36,891 nucleotides of DNA, from the IMG/VR virus record IMGVR_UViG_3300030104_005397, positions 1-36,891 of that record, one strand, 5' to 3'. The DNA is from a virus. Positions 24,123 through 30,860 of the stretch are shown piece by piece. Below the pieces are notes generated by a model, which saw only the letters and a list, made by a program, of their open reading frames with translations, ran no database searches and was not told the origin of the DNA. The number at the start of each line of letters is the position of its first letter. Position 1 is the first letter of the stretch. The translations under genes and the position numbers were made by a program.

Positions 24123-24179
24123 CGCTAACAAGTGTTAGAGCATAAGCACGTGGGATAGAGCATAAACTTTGTCCCACGT
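24123..24179 (+). repeat. Two hairpins before the 48-aa gene
   Basis: The first is CTAAC-AAGT-GTTAG (24,125-24,138), a copy of the element at 23,533-23,548. The second, ACGTGGGA...TCCCACGT (24,148-24,155 with 24,172-24,179), is an 8-bp perfect stem with a 16-nt loop. An RBS AGGAG follows at 24,183. This is a likely leader element for the next gene cluster. Confidence 0.7.
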
Positions 24180-24194
24180 AATAGGAGCATAAGC

Positions 24195-24341
24195 ATGAAA
24201 AATAAATGGGAACGTAGGGACGCAAAAGAACGTAGCAAGGGGAGATTTGTGTCAGACAATCGCAGGTCGGTTCAAGTATCCTCTCGCATGTGGTACGAGT
24301 TAGATAAACCAAAACAAACTGCGAGGAAAAAATACAGATAG
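24195..24341 (+). CDS. Small basic protein (48 aa)
   Basis: A 48-residue frame with RBS AGGAG 8 bases upstream. It is very basic, opening MKNKWERRDAKERSKG and ending KPKQTARKKYR. Probably nucleic-acid binding. It is followed after 7 bases by the next ATG, sharing the same RBS-like string (AGGAGCA). No family recognised. Confidence 0.65.
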   Translation: MKNKWERRDAKERSKGRFVSDNRRSVQVSSRMWYELDKPKQTARKKYR

Positions 24342-24348
24342 GAGCAAC

Positions 24349-24474
24349 ATGGATTACGAAACATACAAGCACTTAATCGAGTTGGATTGCGTAGTGTGTG
24401 TGATAGATGATAAAGGCTACTTGCACGAGTGCATAGATTGTGTAGAAAATAAGATAGGAGTTGAGCATGAATAG
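24349..24474 (+). CDS. Mini zinc-ribbon-like protein (41 aa)
   Basis: A 41-residue frame with RBS GGAGCA. CVVC and CIDC, 12 residues apart, form a plausible four-Cys zinc site. The rest is acidic. The next gene starts inside its last codons (ATG at 24,467), so the pair is likely coupled. Function unknown. Confidence 0.65.
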   Translation: MDYETYKHLIELDCVVCVIDDKGYLHECIDCVENKIGVEHE

Positions 24475-24628
24475 AAAAGAATTGTATTCAGTATGGGTAG
24501 GTGGAGTTGAAGTTAACGACCACCTAATAGATTACGAAAGTGCGTTTGCATTAGCATACAGGTACCAAGTTTTGGGATATGATGACGTGCATGTCGCATT
24601 GGCTTCATTGGAGGAAACTAATGGCTAA
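24467..24628 (+). CDS. Small protein, paralogue of the next gene (53 aa)
   Basis: A 53-residue frame from the ATG at 24,467 with RBS AGGAG upstream. Residues 6-15 read LYSVWVGGVEV. The next protein begins with a parallel RYRVWVEDVEV, which suggests tandem duplication. The remainder is helical and acidic (VHVALASLEE). The stop overlaps the next start. Function unknown. Confidence 0.65.
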   Translation: MNRKELYSVWVGGVEVNDHLIDYESAFALAYRYQVLGYDDVHVALASLEETNG

Positions 24629-24770
24629 AGATAGGTATCGAGTATGGGTAGAAGATGTTGAGGTTGCGTATGATGTAACACTCAAAGAGGCAAGAATAAC
24701 TGCAAGTGAGTTTGCGTGTGCATACTATACAGGCATAGACATAGAAAAATTGGAGAAAGAAATTGAATAG
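24621..24770 (+). CDS. Small protein, paralogue of the previous gene (49 aa)
   Basis: A 49-residue frame. The ATG at 24,621 is preferred over an upstream in-frame start because GGAGG lies 7-9 bases before it. RVWVEDVEV matches the motif of the preceding protein, followed by a Thr/Ala helix and an acidic tail (KLEKEIE). Together the two look like a duplicated small beta-alpha domain. Function unknown. Confidence 0.65.
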   Translation: MAKDRYRVWVEDVEVAYDVTLKEARITASEFACAYYTGIDIEKLEKEIE

Positions 24771-24783
24771 AAAAGCAAAATTA

Positions 24784-24850
24784 TTTACTTACTTTCTTAT
24801 ATTTATTTCTTTTAATTTATTGAAAGAAATAAATAAAGAAAGAAAGTAAA
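24784..24850 (+). other. Long AT-only hairpin between genes
   Basis: The left arm (24,784-24,812) pairs with the right arm (24,823-24,850), giving 27 base pairs interrupted by one bulged A and one A-A mismatch. The inner 12 bp are perfect (ATTTATTTCTTT with its complement) around a 10-nt loop. No U-tract follows it. As double-stranded RNA it would be a good RNase III processing site. As DNA it could be a protein or unwinding element. No coding seen. Confidence 0.75.
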
Positions 24851-24886
24851 GATAAAAAGAAAACTGGAAAAGTTTGGAGAAAAATT

Positions 24887-25048
24887 ATGGACAACAAAAA
24901 AACAATTAGCATACATAACTACTCAATGGGAAAGCAGTATTTCATACATGTTGTTCCTAAAGAGGGCGAGGAACTGGAGGAAACAATTGAGAGATATGGA
25001 GAGAATACGAGCAACATAGAATACATGGAAATACTAAACATATATTAG
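24887..25048 (+). CDS. Small hypothetical protein (53 aa)
   Basis: A 53-residue frame after the AT hairpin, with RBS GGAGA. It has an early motif ISIHNYSMGKQYFIHVVP, probably a small beta sheet, then an acidic helical tail (EGEELEETIERYGEN). The next gene follows 11 bases after the stop with a strong RBS. No family recognised. Confidence 0.6.
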   Translation: MDNKKTISIHNYSMGKQYFIHVVPKEGEELEETIERYGENTSNIEYMEILNIY

Positions 25049-25058
25049 GAGGAAAAAT

Positions 25059-25403
25059 ATGAGCCACGCATATCCATTTTGGAACGACAGTAGGACTGCA
25101 ACTAGAGAGGAATTGCTTTCGGATATACGATATGCAATGTGTTGTTACTTTGATGAGGACGACCTAAAGCACGACATTATGAAAGCATTGGTAGATTACA
25201 GGGTGTATGGACATAACACGATACTAAATTGGTGGACTGAGATGGACGAGAGAGCGTTTCAATTGGCAGATGAGAGAAAGATTGCTATACCTAAATTATT
25301 GAGGGGTAACATGACTAGTTTTACAGACTGCGACACCAAGTATATTAGGTTGATGCACGAGGTATTGGTAACAGAATTTGATAGCACAGGAGTAAGTAAA
25401 TGA
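25059..25403 (+). CDS. Hypothetical early protein (114 aa)
   Basis: A 114-residue protein with a strong RBS (AGGAGG). Mostly helical, with acidic and aromatic residues (ELLSDIRYAMCCYFDEDDL, ILNWWTEMDERAFQLADERK). It ends over the start of the next gene (ATGA). No family recognised. It belongs to the block of acidic early genes that probably act against or redirect host functions. Confidence 0.65.
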   Translation: MSHAYPFWNDSRTATREELLSDIRYAMCCYFDEDDLKHDIMKALVDYRVYGHNTILNWWTEMDERAFQLADERKIAIPKLLRGNMTSFTDCDTKYIRLMHEVLVTEFDSTGVSK

Positions 25404-25606
25404 ACGAGAACGAATTTGTGATTGAGGTGGTTGAGACGATTGAGGTATACAAAAAACTCATAGTAGAAAAAGATGAGGATGTTGATGGAAAGAATTTAGG
25501 CTACTTAGATGGCGAGGATTTGAATACTGATGTCGAGGGGTACAATGCAAAACTTGTACGAGTCTTGCATCAAGAAAGTGACGTAATAGACAGGAGAATA
25601 GTATGA
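25400..25606 (+). CDS. Small acidic protein (68 aa)
   Basis: A 68-residue acidic protein (VEKDEDVDGKNLGYLDGEDL) coupled by ATGA to both the previous and the next gene. No family recognised. Strongly acidic small early proteins in phages are often DNA mimics or inhibitors. That is possible here but not shown. Confidence 0.6.
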   Translation: MNENEFVIEVVETIEVYKKLIVEKDEDVDGKNLGYLDGEDLNTDVEGYNAKLVRVLHQESDVIDRRIV

Positions 25607-25824
25607 GTTTAGATAGAGTAGTTTTCACACTAGAGGAGTATATGTTCTTTGGACAAAATGGTGGCAAACAACACAGTTTTCCTGAACACGCAGAGGGAAC
25701 TATAGAAAGGTTTAAGAAACAAGTGAAAGCAACAGGTAACGAAATAGTGGGAACACACAGAGAACAAGATACTCAGAGATGGTATCTTGATGATGATGAC
25801 ATGACTATGAAAGGTTGGAAATAA
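25603..25824 (+). CDS. Small hypothetical protein (73 aa)
   Basis: A 73-residue protein, start overlapping the previous stop (ATGA), stop overlapping the next start (TAATG). It has an N-terminal strand region (SLDRVVFTLEEYMFFGQNGG) and a C-terminal tract DTQRWYLDDDDMTMKGW. No family recognised. Confidence 0.6.
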   Translation: MSLDRVVFTLEEYMFFGQNGGKQHSFPEHAEGTIERFKKQVKATGNEIVGTHREQDTQRWYLDDDDMTMKGWK

Positions 25825-26174
25825 TGATACAAACAGTAACCGAACATGACTTTGTAAGTGCGTTTTTAAATCACACTTATAACACTTTTAGTTATGAGGG
25901 ATTGAAGTCTTTGTTTGAACACTTTGAGGATGTGATTGAGGACACAGGAGAACAAATAGAATTGGACGTGGTGGCTATGTGTGGAGAGTATGAGGAGTTT
26001 GAAAACCTAGATGGCTTTCATGCAAGGTATGGTAAAACGTTTTTTAGTCGTAATGATGATAATGTTCTGCAACCTTTAGACATTACCCATATAAGGACAA
26101 TTGATGAATTACAACAAGTTACGACAGTTATACCAGTACGAAATACAGACAGAATAATAGTTTGGTGTATCTAA
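25824..26174 (+). CDS. Hypothetical acidic protein (116 aa)
   Basis: A 116-residue protein. ATG at 25,824 is chosen over an upstream TTG because it overlaps the previous stop as TAATG and follows AAAGG. Composition is acidic with helices (LKSLFEHFEDVIEDTGEQIE) and a C-terminal strand (VTTVIPVRNTDRIIVW). No family recognised. Confidence 0.65.
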   Translation: MIQTVTEHDFVSAFLNHTYNTFSYEGLKSLFEHFEDVIEDTGEQIELDVVAMCGEYEEFENLDGFHARYGKTFFSRNDDNVLQPLDITHIRTIDELQQVTTVIPVRNTDRIIVWCI

Positions 26175-26192
26175 ACAGAAAGGAGTACGTAA

Positions 26193-26561
26193 ATGATTAT
26201 TGACGAAATAGATATAGGTAACGAGTGTGTGGATTGCTTCCAAGACACAAGTCAAGGAAGTGGCAGGTTTATCAACAGAATACCTGCTCGTGTAGACCGA
26301 CAGGCAGGAGATGTTGATAACAGGTGGCTTGACAAATGTTTTGGCGAGTCAGTTGTTACTGATGACTTTTGGCTTGGGTTAGAGGGTTATCAATGTGCCG
26401 AGTGTAGAGAGATGGAGTGTGAGGGAAAAGATTGTGACTACATGGTGCTAGATGATTACACAATAATTGATGGCAGTATATTGTGTGATAGTTGTGTAGC
26501 GAAAATACCTGCTGACGAAAAAATAAGATTACAAAAGGAGCAATTAGCATGGTTCAGTTAA
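26193..26561 (+). CDS. Cys-rich zinc-binding protein (122 aa)
   Basis: A 122-residue protein with RBS AAAGGAG. It has many Cys in CxxC pairs: CVDC near residue 11, CAEC near 68, then CEGKDC, and CDSC near the end. This suggests one or two zinc ribbons, with an Arg-rich linker (RFINRIPARVDRQAGD). The next gene begins 13 bases before its stop, with an RBS inside it (GGAGC). Likely a nucleic-acid or RNA-polymerase binding factor. Family unknown. Confidence 0.7.
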   Translation: MIIDEIDIGNECVDCFQDTSQGSGRFINRIPARVDRQAGDVDNRWLDKCFGESVVTDDFWLGLEGYQCAECREMECEGKDCDYMVLDDYTIIDGSILCDSCVAKIPADEKIRLQKEQLAWFS

Positions 26562-26800
26562 ACGAGACCGAGAAGTTAGAAATAGCAACAGAGAAAGCAT
26601 TGGAAAGAATACAGGATATTCTGTTTGATGAAACTTGTTCTGATGCAGACAAAGTTGTGATGGTGGGCATCAATGCTTTGAGGTTTATGTACAGAACAGA
26701 GTACGCAACTGCAGGGTGGACTAATATATGGGGTTGGTTAGGTGGATTGATATCAAGTTTTACAGAGGAGGCTATGAGAGATGCAAGAGAACGAGACTAG
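26549..26800 (+). CDS. Small hypothetical protein (83 aa)
   Basis: An 83-residue mostly helical protein overlapping both neighbours. It has AGGAGC as RBS. It contains ATEKALERIQDILFDETCSD, then an aromatic segment TAGWTNIWGWLGGLISSF that could touch a membrane, then an acidic end. No family recognised. Confidence 0.6.
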   Translation: MVQLNETEKLEIATEKALERIQDILFDETCSDADKVVMVGINALRFMYRTEYATAGWTNIWGWLGGLISSFTEEAMRDARERD

Positions 26801-27050
26801 ATACATAGACGACATAATAGACGACATTATGGAGTATCGAGAGAAATACAATACCGAAACCTTTGACGAGGATGATGGGTTCTTGTTGAGGAAAACAAAA
26901 GATGGTAGGTACGAGTGGCTCGCTACCAACTGTGGTTTCTTGGAGAACTCAACTCCCGATTGTGATGGGTGTGACACAGTAGAGGACTGGGTAAAAGGAG
27001 ATGATGTCGTACTAAAAATTTCACTAGCAGAAAGAGTAACAGACTACTAG
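26781..27050 (+). CDS. Small acidic protein (89 aa)
   Basis: An 89-residue very acidic protein (YIDDIIDDIMEYREKYN, EDDGFLLRKTKDGRYEW), starting within the previous gene behind a GAGGAGG RBS. Two close Cys lie near residues 52 and 62. No family recognised. Confidence 0.6.
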   Translation: MQENETRYIDDIIDDIMEYREKYNTETFDEDDGFLLRKTKDGRYEWLATNCGFLENSTPDCDGCDTVEDWVKGDDVVLKISLAERVTDY

Positions 27051-27063
27051 AAAGGAGGTAAAA

Positions 27064-27297
27064 ATGGCTACAAAAAAAGAGATAGAACAAGCGATAGTAT
27101 CTATGTGTGAAAAGTATTCAAACATTGTTAATGCGCTAGACTACTTCAAAACTGAAGCAGACAACTACATCTATGAAGCACAATGTGCGATAGAAAACTT
27201 AGATGGTTTGTCATACGATATAGATGATATATCTAGTCAAGCAAACGACATCATTGCATTGCTACAAGAGAAAGGAATACTCAAAGATGGCGATTAA
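27064..27297 (+). CDS. Small coiled-coil protein (77 aa)
   Basis: A 77-residue helical protein with a very strong RBS (AAAGGAGG). Heptad-like pattern (SNIVNALDYFKTEADNYIYE, then AIENLDGLSYDIDDISSQAN). The next gene starts within its last codons. No family recognised. Confidence 0.65.
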   Translation: MATKKEIEQAIVSMCEKYSNIVNALDYFKTEADNYIYEAQCAIENLDGLSYDIDDISSQANDIIALLQEKGILKDGD

Positions 27298-27430
27298 GTA
27301 CAGGTACTCGACAACGCATTGGAAACTTTGGTTTTACTTTGCGTTTTCTACTGCATTGTTTGTCACGATCGTGATGTGTGCAATGTGGTATCAACTATAC
27401 AAACTAACAATAGAATGCAAAGGAGCATGA
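27287..27430 (+). CDS. Single-pass membrane protein (47 aa)
   Basis: A 47-residue protein. The ATG at 27,287 (AAAGG about 10 bases upstream) is preferred to an earlier in-frame start. A basic N-terminus is followed by one strong membrane segment at about 13-37 (WKLWFYFAFSTALFVTIVM) and a short tail. Size fits a small holin-like or membrane-acting early protein, but with one segment and early position no function can be fixed. Confidence 0.6.
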   Translation: MAIKYRYSTTHWKLWFYFAFSTALFVTIVMCAMWYQLYKLTIECKGA

Positions 27431-27431
27431 T

Positions 27432-27665
27432 ATGGATTACATGAAAAAGTATTCAGAAACAATTGATATTGTGATGCAACTGTCGGATGTCATTTCCGAT
27501 ATAAGAAAGCATTGCGAACAAGTGATAGAAAGCAATGAGCAATGGGCAAAAGACAATAACGTGGATGTAGAAATGGATGATGTAAGAACTGGTGAGAATG
27601 CTATGGCTAAAGACATTTTGTCATTTATAGAAACAAAAGAGGAATGGGAGAAAAAATATGGGTAA
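27432..27665 (+). CDS. Small helical protein (77 aa)
   Basis: A 77-residue acidic helical protein with RBS AAAGGAGC. It has a leucine/valine-rich early helix (SETIDIVMQLSDVISDIRKH) and an acidic middle (NNVDVEMDDVRTGEN). The next gene starts 8 bases before its end. No family recognised. Confidence 0.6.
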   Translation: MDYMKKYSETIDIVMQLSDVISDIRKHCEQVIESNEQWAKDNNVDVEMDDVRTGENAMAKDILSFIETKEEWEKKYG

Positions 27666-28047
27666 CAGGGCAGTAATTACAAACAAAGAGTGGGACGACA
27701 TAGGTATCTACTTGCATTGGAACGGTGGTAGAAACTCAGTTGAACAGTTCCTTGCGTATGCTAAGCATTACGACATTAGAGATGATGACTATGGCTTGGC
27801 AAGGTTGGTTCAAATTATCGGTAACTTTATGGGTGGAACTTTGTCTGTAGGTGTTGGCAGATTAGGTAGACAAGACTGCAACAACTATGACAATGGTACT
27901 TACTGGATAAAAGATTGGGAGATAGTTGATAGAGAGTTCCATGAGTACGAGGATGGTACTCCTAAGCCCGAGCAAGAAGGTAATGAGAGAGAACTTTACA
28001 AATCAGTATGCGAGGTAAATCAATATGCTTTCGAAGTACAGTATTAA
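27658..28047 (+). CDS. Conserved phage/plasmid protein of the MGNRAVI type
   Basis: A 129-residue protein starting MGNRAVITNKEWDDIGIYLH followed by WNGGRNSVEQFL. I recall this signature from a widespread family of unknown function in phages and mobile elements of many bacteria. It continues with a Gly-rich strand (IIGNFMGGTLSVGVGRLG) and a Cys/Asn turn DCNNYDNGTYWI. The RBS is GGGAGA. It overlaps the previous gene by 8 bases and the next by 23. Function unknown even where the family is conserved. Confidence 0.75.
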   Translation: MGNRAVITNKEWDDIGIYLHWNGGRNSVEQFLAYAKHYDIRDDDYGLARLVQIIGNFMGGTLSVGVGRLGRQDCNNYDNGTYWIKDWEIVDREFHEYEDGTPKPEQEGNERELYKSVCEVNQYAFEVQY

Positions 28048-28408
28048 AAACAAGTGTGGTAGGTGTCTGACTGGAGCAATGTTAGATTACTATGGTGATG
28101 CACGTTGTGTTAATTGTGGTTGGCGAAACGAACCGAAAGCCAAAACTTCACATTTATTCACAATAAAACACAGACAAACTGAAAGTGTATTGGACTTACA
28201 AATTATTGCAGACAGACGTAAAGCTGAGAGATATTTATCTCGTTGTGCAGGATCTAAGCGCAGGGGTAAGTTGACTTCAGAAATGATAGCGAATTGTCCA
28301 GTTTGCAATGGAGATATACCAATCGACTTTGATGGGTATCTCGTCAATCACAGACCAACAGAATGGTTTGCAGAAAAATTAAAACAAGCATTGGAGGAAA
28401 CCAAATGA
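28025..28408 (+). CDS. Zinc-ribbon protein (127 aa)
   Basis: A 127-residue protein with one likely zinc ribbon at the start (CGRC at about 11-14 and CVNC at about 28-31). A second CxxC pair lies later (CPVC at about 91-94), with a lone Cys at about 74. The middle is basic (DLQIIADRRKAERYLSR). Probably nucleic-acid binding. It starts within the previous gene behind GAGGT. Family not recognised. Confidence 0.7.
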   Translation: MLSKYSIKNKCGRCLTGAMLDYYGDARCVNCGWRNEPKAKTSHLFTIKHRQTESVLDLQIIADRRKAERYLSRCAGSKRRGKLTSEMIANCPVCNGDIPIDFDGYLVNHRPTEWFAEKLKQALEETK

Positions 28409-28803
28409 ACACAGTAACAAATTTTAATAGTCTAACACTAGACTATACAAGGCAGGAGATGAACAAAAAATTAGAGGAACTTGGCAAGGAGATAGGTCTT
28501 GACTTTGAACTAGGTAACTTTACCTACGAGGCAAATAGATTTCGTACTACCTTGAAAGTAAAACTCAAAAGTGCATTGACAGAGGAACAATTCAACGTAG
28601 GTGTGCTTTCTCCTTACGACCTAAACGACATTATCAAAGTTGATGGTAATCGTTACAAGGTTGTAGGATGGAGAAAAAAGGCAAGAAAAAGAGCGTTGAT
28701 AGTTGAAACAGAAACTGGCAAAGTAGGTCACATGATGGCAAGAAACCCAAGAACCAATGAACTATGGGACATAGTAGAGAGTGGGAATAAAACAGATGAG
28801 TAA
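28405..28803 (+). CDS. Hypothetical protein (132 aa)
   Basis: A 132-residue protein. ATG at 28,405 is chosen because GGAGGAAA lies just upstream and the start overlaps the previous stop (ATGA). An N-terminal helix (QEMNKKLEELGKEIGLDFEL) is followed by a beta-rich, basic C-terminal half (DGNRYKVVGWRKKARKRALI) resembling a small SH3/OB-like fold. No family recognised. Confidence 0.65.
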   Translation: MNTVTNFNSLTLDYTRQEMNKKLEELGKEIGLDFELGNFTYEANRFRTTLKVKLKSALTEEQFNVGVLSPYDLNDIIKVDGNRYKVVGWRKKARKRALIVETETGKVGHMMARNPRTNELWDIVESGNKTDE

Positions 28804-29068
28804 ACTAAATCAATCAAATAAATTCATGGTAAAAGACTTGACGCAAATGCTGAAAGGTCGGAAGGTCGAGGAGATTAGGTGGTTCAGTAACAAAGAATGC
28901 TTAGATGCAATGTGGAATCACAGACCAGTAGAAATCATCTTAGAGGGTGGTATATCTTTGGTGCCAATGGCAGATGATGAGGGCAACAATGGTGGAGCAA
29001 TCTCTACCAACATCAGAAACTTTGAAACAATCTACGTTGCAGAAGTAGACAATGGAGAGGAGGTATAA
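28796..29068 (+). CDS. Hypothetical protein (90 aa)
   Basis: A 90-residue protein. ATG at 28,796 overlaps the previous gene's end. An in-frame GTG at 28,781 is an alternative. It has an N-terminal basic helix (NKFMVKDLTQMLKGRKVEEI) and a later strand VEIILEGGISLVPM. No family recognised. The next gene follows behind GGAGAGGAGG. Confidence 0.6.
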   Translation: MSKLNQSNKFMVKDLTQMLKGRKVEEIRWFSNKECLDAMWNHRPVEIILEGGISLVPMADDEGNNGGAISTNIRNFETIYVAEVDNGEEV

Positions 29069-29070
29069 AA

Positions 29071-29316
29071 ATGAAAGTAGTAAAGACACAAAAAATGCCT
29101 GCTGTTTTACAGGAAAAAGGTCTCAAGGCATACCCCAAGGGTGCAGAAGTAACCAATCCATATAGTGGAAATAGCATACAACTAAATGGATTAGAACTAA
29201 GTATCTACGACTTATTGATAGGTTGTGAGAGATACCAAATGTGGGATGAGTTTTACGTATGCAGAGACTGGTTTATGAAAAACAACATAGACGCATACAT
29301 GGCATTGATAGATTAA
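29071..29316 (+). CDS. Hypothetical protein (81 aa)
   Basis: An 81-residue protein with strong RBS (GGAGAGGAGG). It begins with a Lys-rich strand and turn (KVVKTQKMPAVLQEKG, then YPKGAEVTNPYSGN). The rest is helical with aromatic residues (ELSIYDLLIGCERYQMW). No family recognised. Confidence 0.6.
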   Translation: MKVVKTQKMPAVLQEKGLKAYPKGAEVTNPYSGNSIQLNGLELSIYDLLIGCERYQMWDEFYVCRDWFMKNNIDAYMALID

Positions 29317-29332
29317 CAGAAAGGGGTTACGA

Positions 29333-29449
29333 ATGAAATGTCCCGAAGGACACACAGACACGTATCAGTATGACGATTCTCATTTTGGATATGGATTACT
29401 GTTGATGTGCAATATCTGTGAGGATTTTTACAAACTAGAAAAGGAATAA
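29333..29449 (+). CDS. Mini zinc-binding protein (38 aa)
   Basis: A 38-residue frame preceded by AAAGG. It has a Cys and a His in CPEGH at the start and CNIC near the end, giving a possible C-H-C-C zinc site. The next ATG follows 5 bases after its stop. Function unknown. Confidence 0.6.
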   Translation: MKCPEGHTDTYQYDDSHFGYGLLLMCNICEDFYKLEKE

Positions 29450-29454
29450 ATACA

Positions 29455-29871
29455 ATGAACGTATCAGTATCAAGGCGACAACAGTCTGTGAACTATGTCG
29501 AAAAAATAATTCACAATGAGTTCAAACAACTACAGGAAAGAATACATGATGAAACACCCAAAGGTGTAGCGATCAAAGAATCTGACCAAGAGTTATTAGA
29601 CTTTACTGGAAAAGTATTAAAGTATAATTTAAATCTCTTGGTATCTGAAATTATGACAACACAAAATGACTTATACTTATCAGAACTGTTGATATTTGTA
29701 TCTGACGTAGAGTTGCATACATTGGACTTAGAGTCTCACCCTAAGTTTGACAGGTCAATAAGAGAATCAATAAGAGAACTTCCTCCAAGACCTACAATCT
29801 TGTTGGATAAAAAACTTCCTAGACATATACTTAGGGATAGTATAACATCATACAACCGATACATTAACTAG
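29455..29871 (+). CDS. Hypothetical protein (138 aa)
   Basis: A 138-residue mostly helical protein (QQSVNYVEKIIHNEFKQLQE, later LSELLIFVSDVELHTLDLE), with a basic C-terminus (ILLDKKLPRHILRDSITSYN). No family recognised. It sits just before the 180-residue gene in the block leading to the replication genes. Confidence 0.65.
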   Translation: MNVSVSRRQQSVNYVEKIIHNEFKQLQERIHDETPKGVAIKESDQELLDFTGKVLKYNLNLLVSEIMTTQNDLYLSELLIFVSDVELHTLDLESHPKFDRSIRESIRELPPRPTILLDKKLPRHILRDSITSYNRYIN

Positions 29872-29884
29872 CAAAGAGGTAAGC

Positions 29885-30427
29885 ATGAACGAGGATATTC
29901 CTTACTTTAAACACAAAATGAAACAAGCAATCAAAGACATGGGCGAGGACTATGTCAAAGAAATGCTTAAGCAACAAGAAGTAGATTTTTCTGTAGAGAA
30001 TATAGATAGGGCAAGTAAACTTATGACTAAGTTTGAATGCGTGTCTATCAACCTGCAGTACAGTAGCAAACTAATGGGTGGCAAAGACATGATAAAAGAC
30101 AAAAGCGAAGGTGCCTCACTAGCACGTGCTTTCTTTTCAGAACTAGGTGCCACACTTGCAATGCGACTACAAGCTGCGTTTGAAGTTAACACAGAACACC
30201 TAACATTTGATAATCGTAACAAAGTGCAAGACGTAATTGCACGATTTATAGATTTTGCAATGTTGATTGGTGGAGTGGGTTCACTTGTAAACAAAAACGT
30301 AGACTTTGAATCAGACTTTCTTGTTTTTGAGGAGCAAATAGAATATATACACATAGGGGTAGTAAAGGCAGATGCTTGTCGTTGCAAGCAATGTGGATGT
30401 GGGGGTGTTTGTAGTTGTGATAAATAG
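29885..30427 (+). CDS. Helical protein with Cys-rich tail (180 aa)
   Basis: A 180-residue protein with RBS AGAGG. The body is helical (YFKHKMKQAIKDMGEDYVKE), with a middle segment DMIKDKSEGASLARAFFSEL. The last 17 residues carry six Cys (CRCKQCGCGGVCSC), a metal-binding tail. Tail and body look like separate units. Function unknown. It precedes the replication block, so a replication or recombination accessory role is possible. Confidence 0.6.
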   Translation: MNEDIPYFKHKMKQAIKDMGEDYVKEMLKQQEVDFSVENIDRASKLMTKFECVSINLQYSSKLMGGKDMIKDKSEGASLARAFFSELGATLAMRLQAAFEVNTEHLTFDNRNKVQDVIARFIDFAMLIGGVGSLVNKNVDFESDFLVFEEQIEYIHIGVVKADACRCKQCGCGGVCSCDK

Positions 30428-30448
30428 TTACAGAAAGGAGGTTAAAAA

Positions 30449-30859
30449 ATGGTAGACCAACAAGAATTACGTGAGAAATGTATCATGTATTCTCAAATCA
30501 AAAAGCGAAAAGCAGATGTTGATAGAGCATACAGAGAACTTGGTGAGGAAATTATCAGGGACTTAGATAACATGGAAGCACTAAAGGCAGACTTCATTGG
30601 TGAGCATGGGGAGATTATGAACGTAGTAATCAAGAACAATTATGATTACGACATCATGACACTACGCAAACTACATGAGGTAGAGTCACAATTAGTTTCT
30701 CCAAAAGACTTGAACAAGTTGATATACGAGAGTACAGAGGAGAAAGTAAACAAGAGATTAGCAACAGAGTTAATCAAGAGGGGTGGTGTCGTTGCCGACA
30801 TAATCAAAGAGGCACGAGCAATCAAAAGTAGAAAATACATAACAATAAGAGAGGCATAA
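30449..30859 (+). CDS. Coiled-coil accessory protein (136 aa)
   Basis: A 136-residue highly charged helical protein with a strong RBS (AAAGGAGG). The N-terminal half is heptad-like (CIMYSQIKKRKADVDRAYRE). The C-terminal half is basic (KRLATELIKRGGVVADIIKE). Genes of this type upstream of replication genes may be nuclease-inhibitor-like or helicase partners. No family recognised. Confidence 0.6.
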   Translation: MVDQQELREKCIMYSQIKKRKADVDRAYRELGEEIIRDLDNMEALKADFIGEHGEIMNVVIKNNYDYDIMTLRKLHEVESQLVSPKDLNKLIYESTEEKVNKRLATELIKRGGVVADIIKEARAIKSRKYITIREA

Positions 30860-30860
30860 A

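Noticed and set aside
24016-24372. 118-codon minus-strand frame across small early genes
   Set aside because: It runs opposite three plausible small genes with good RBS sites, and it crosses the hairpin leader.
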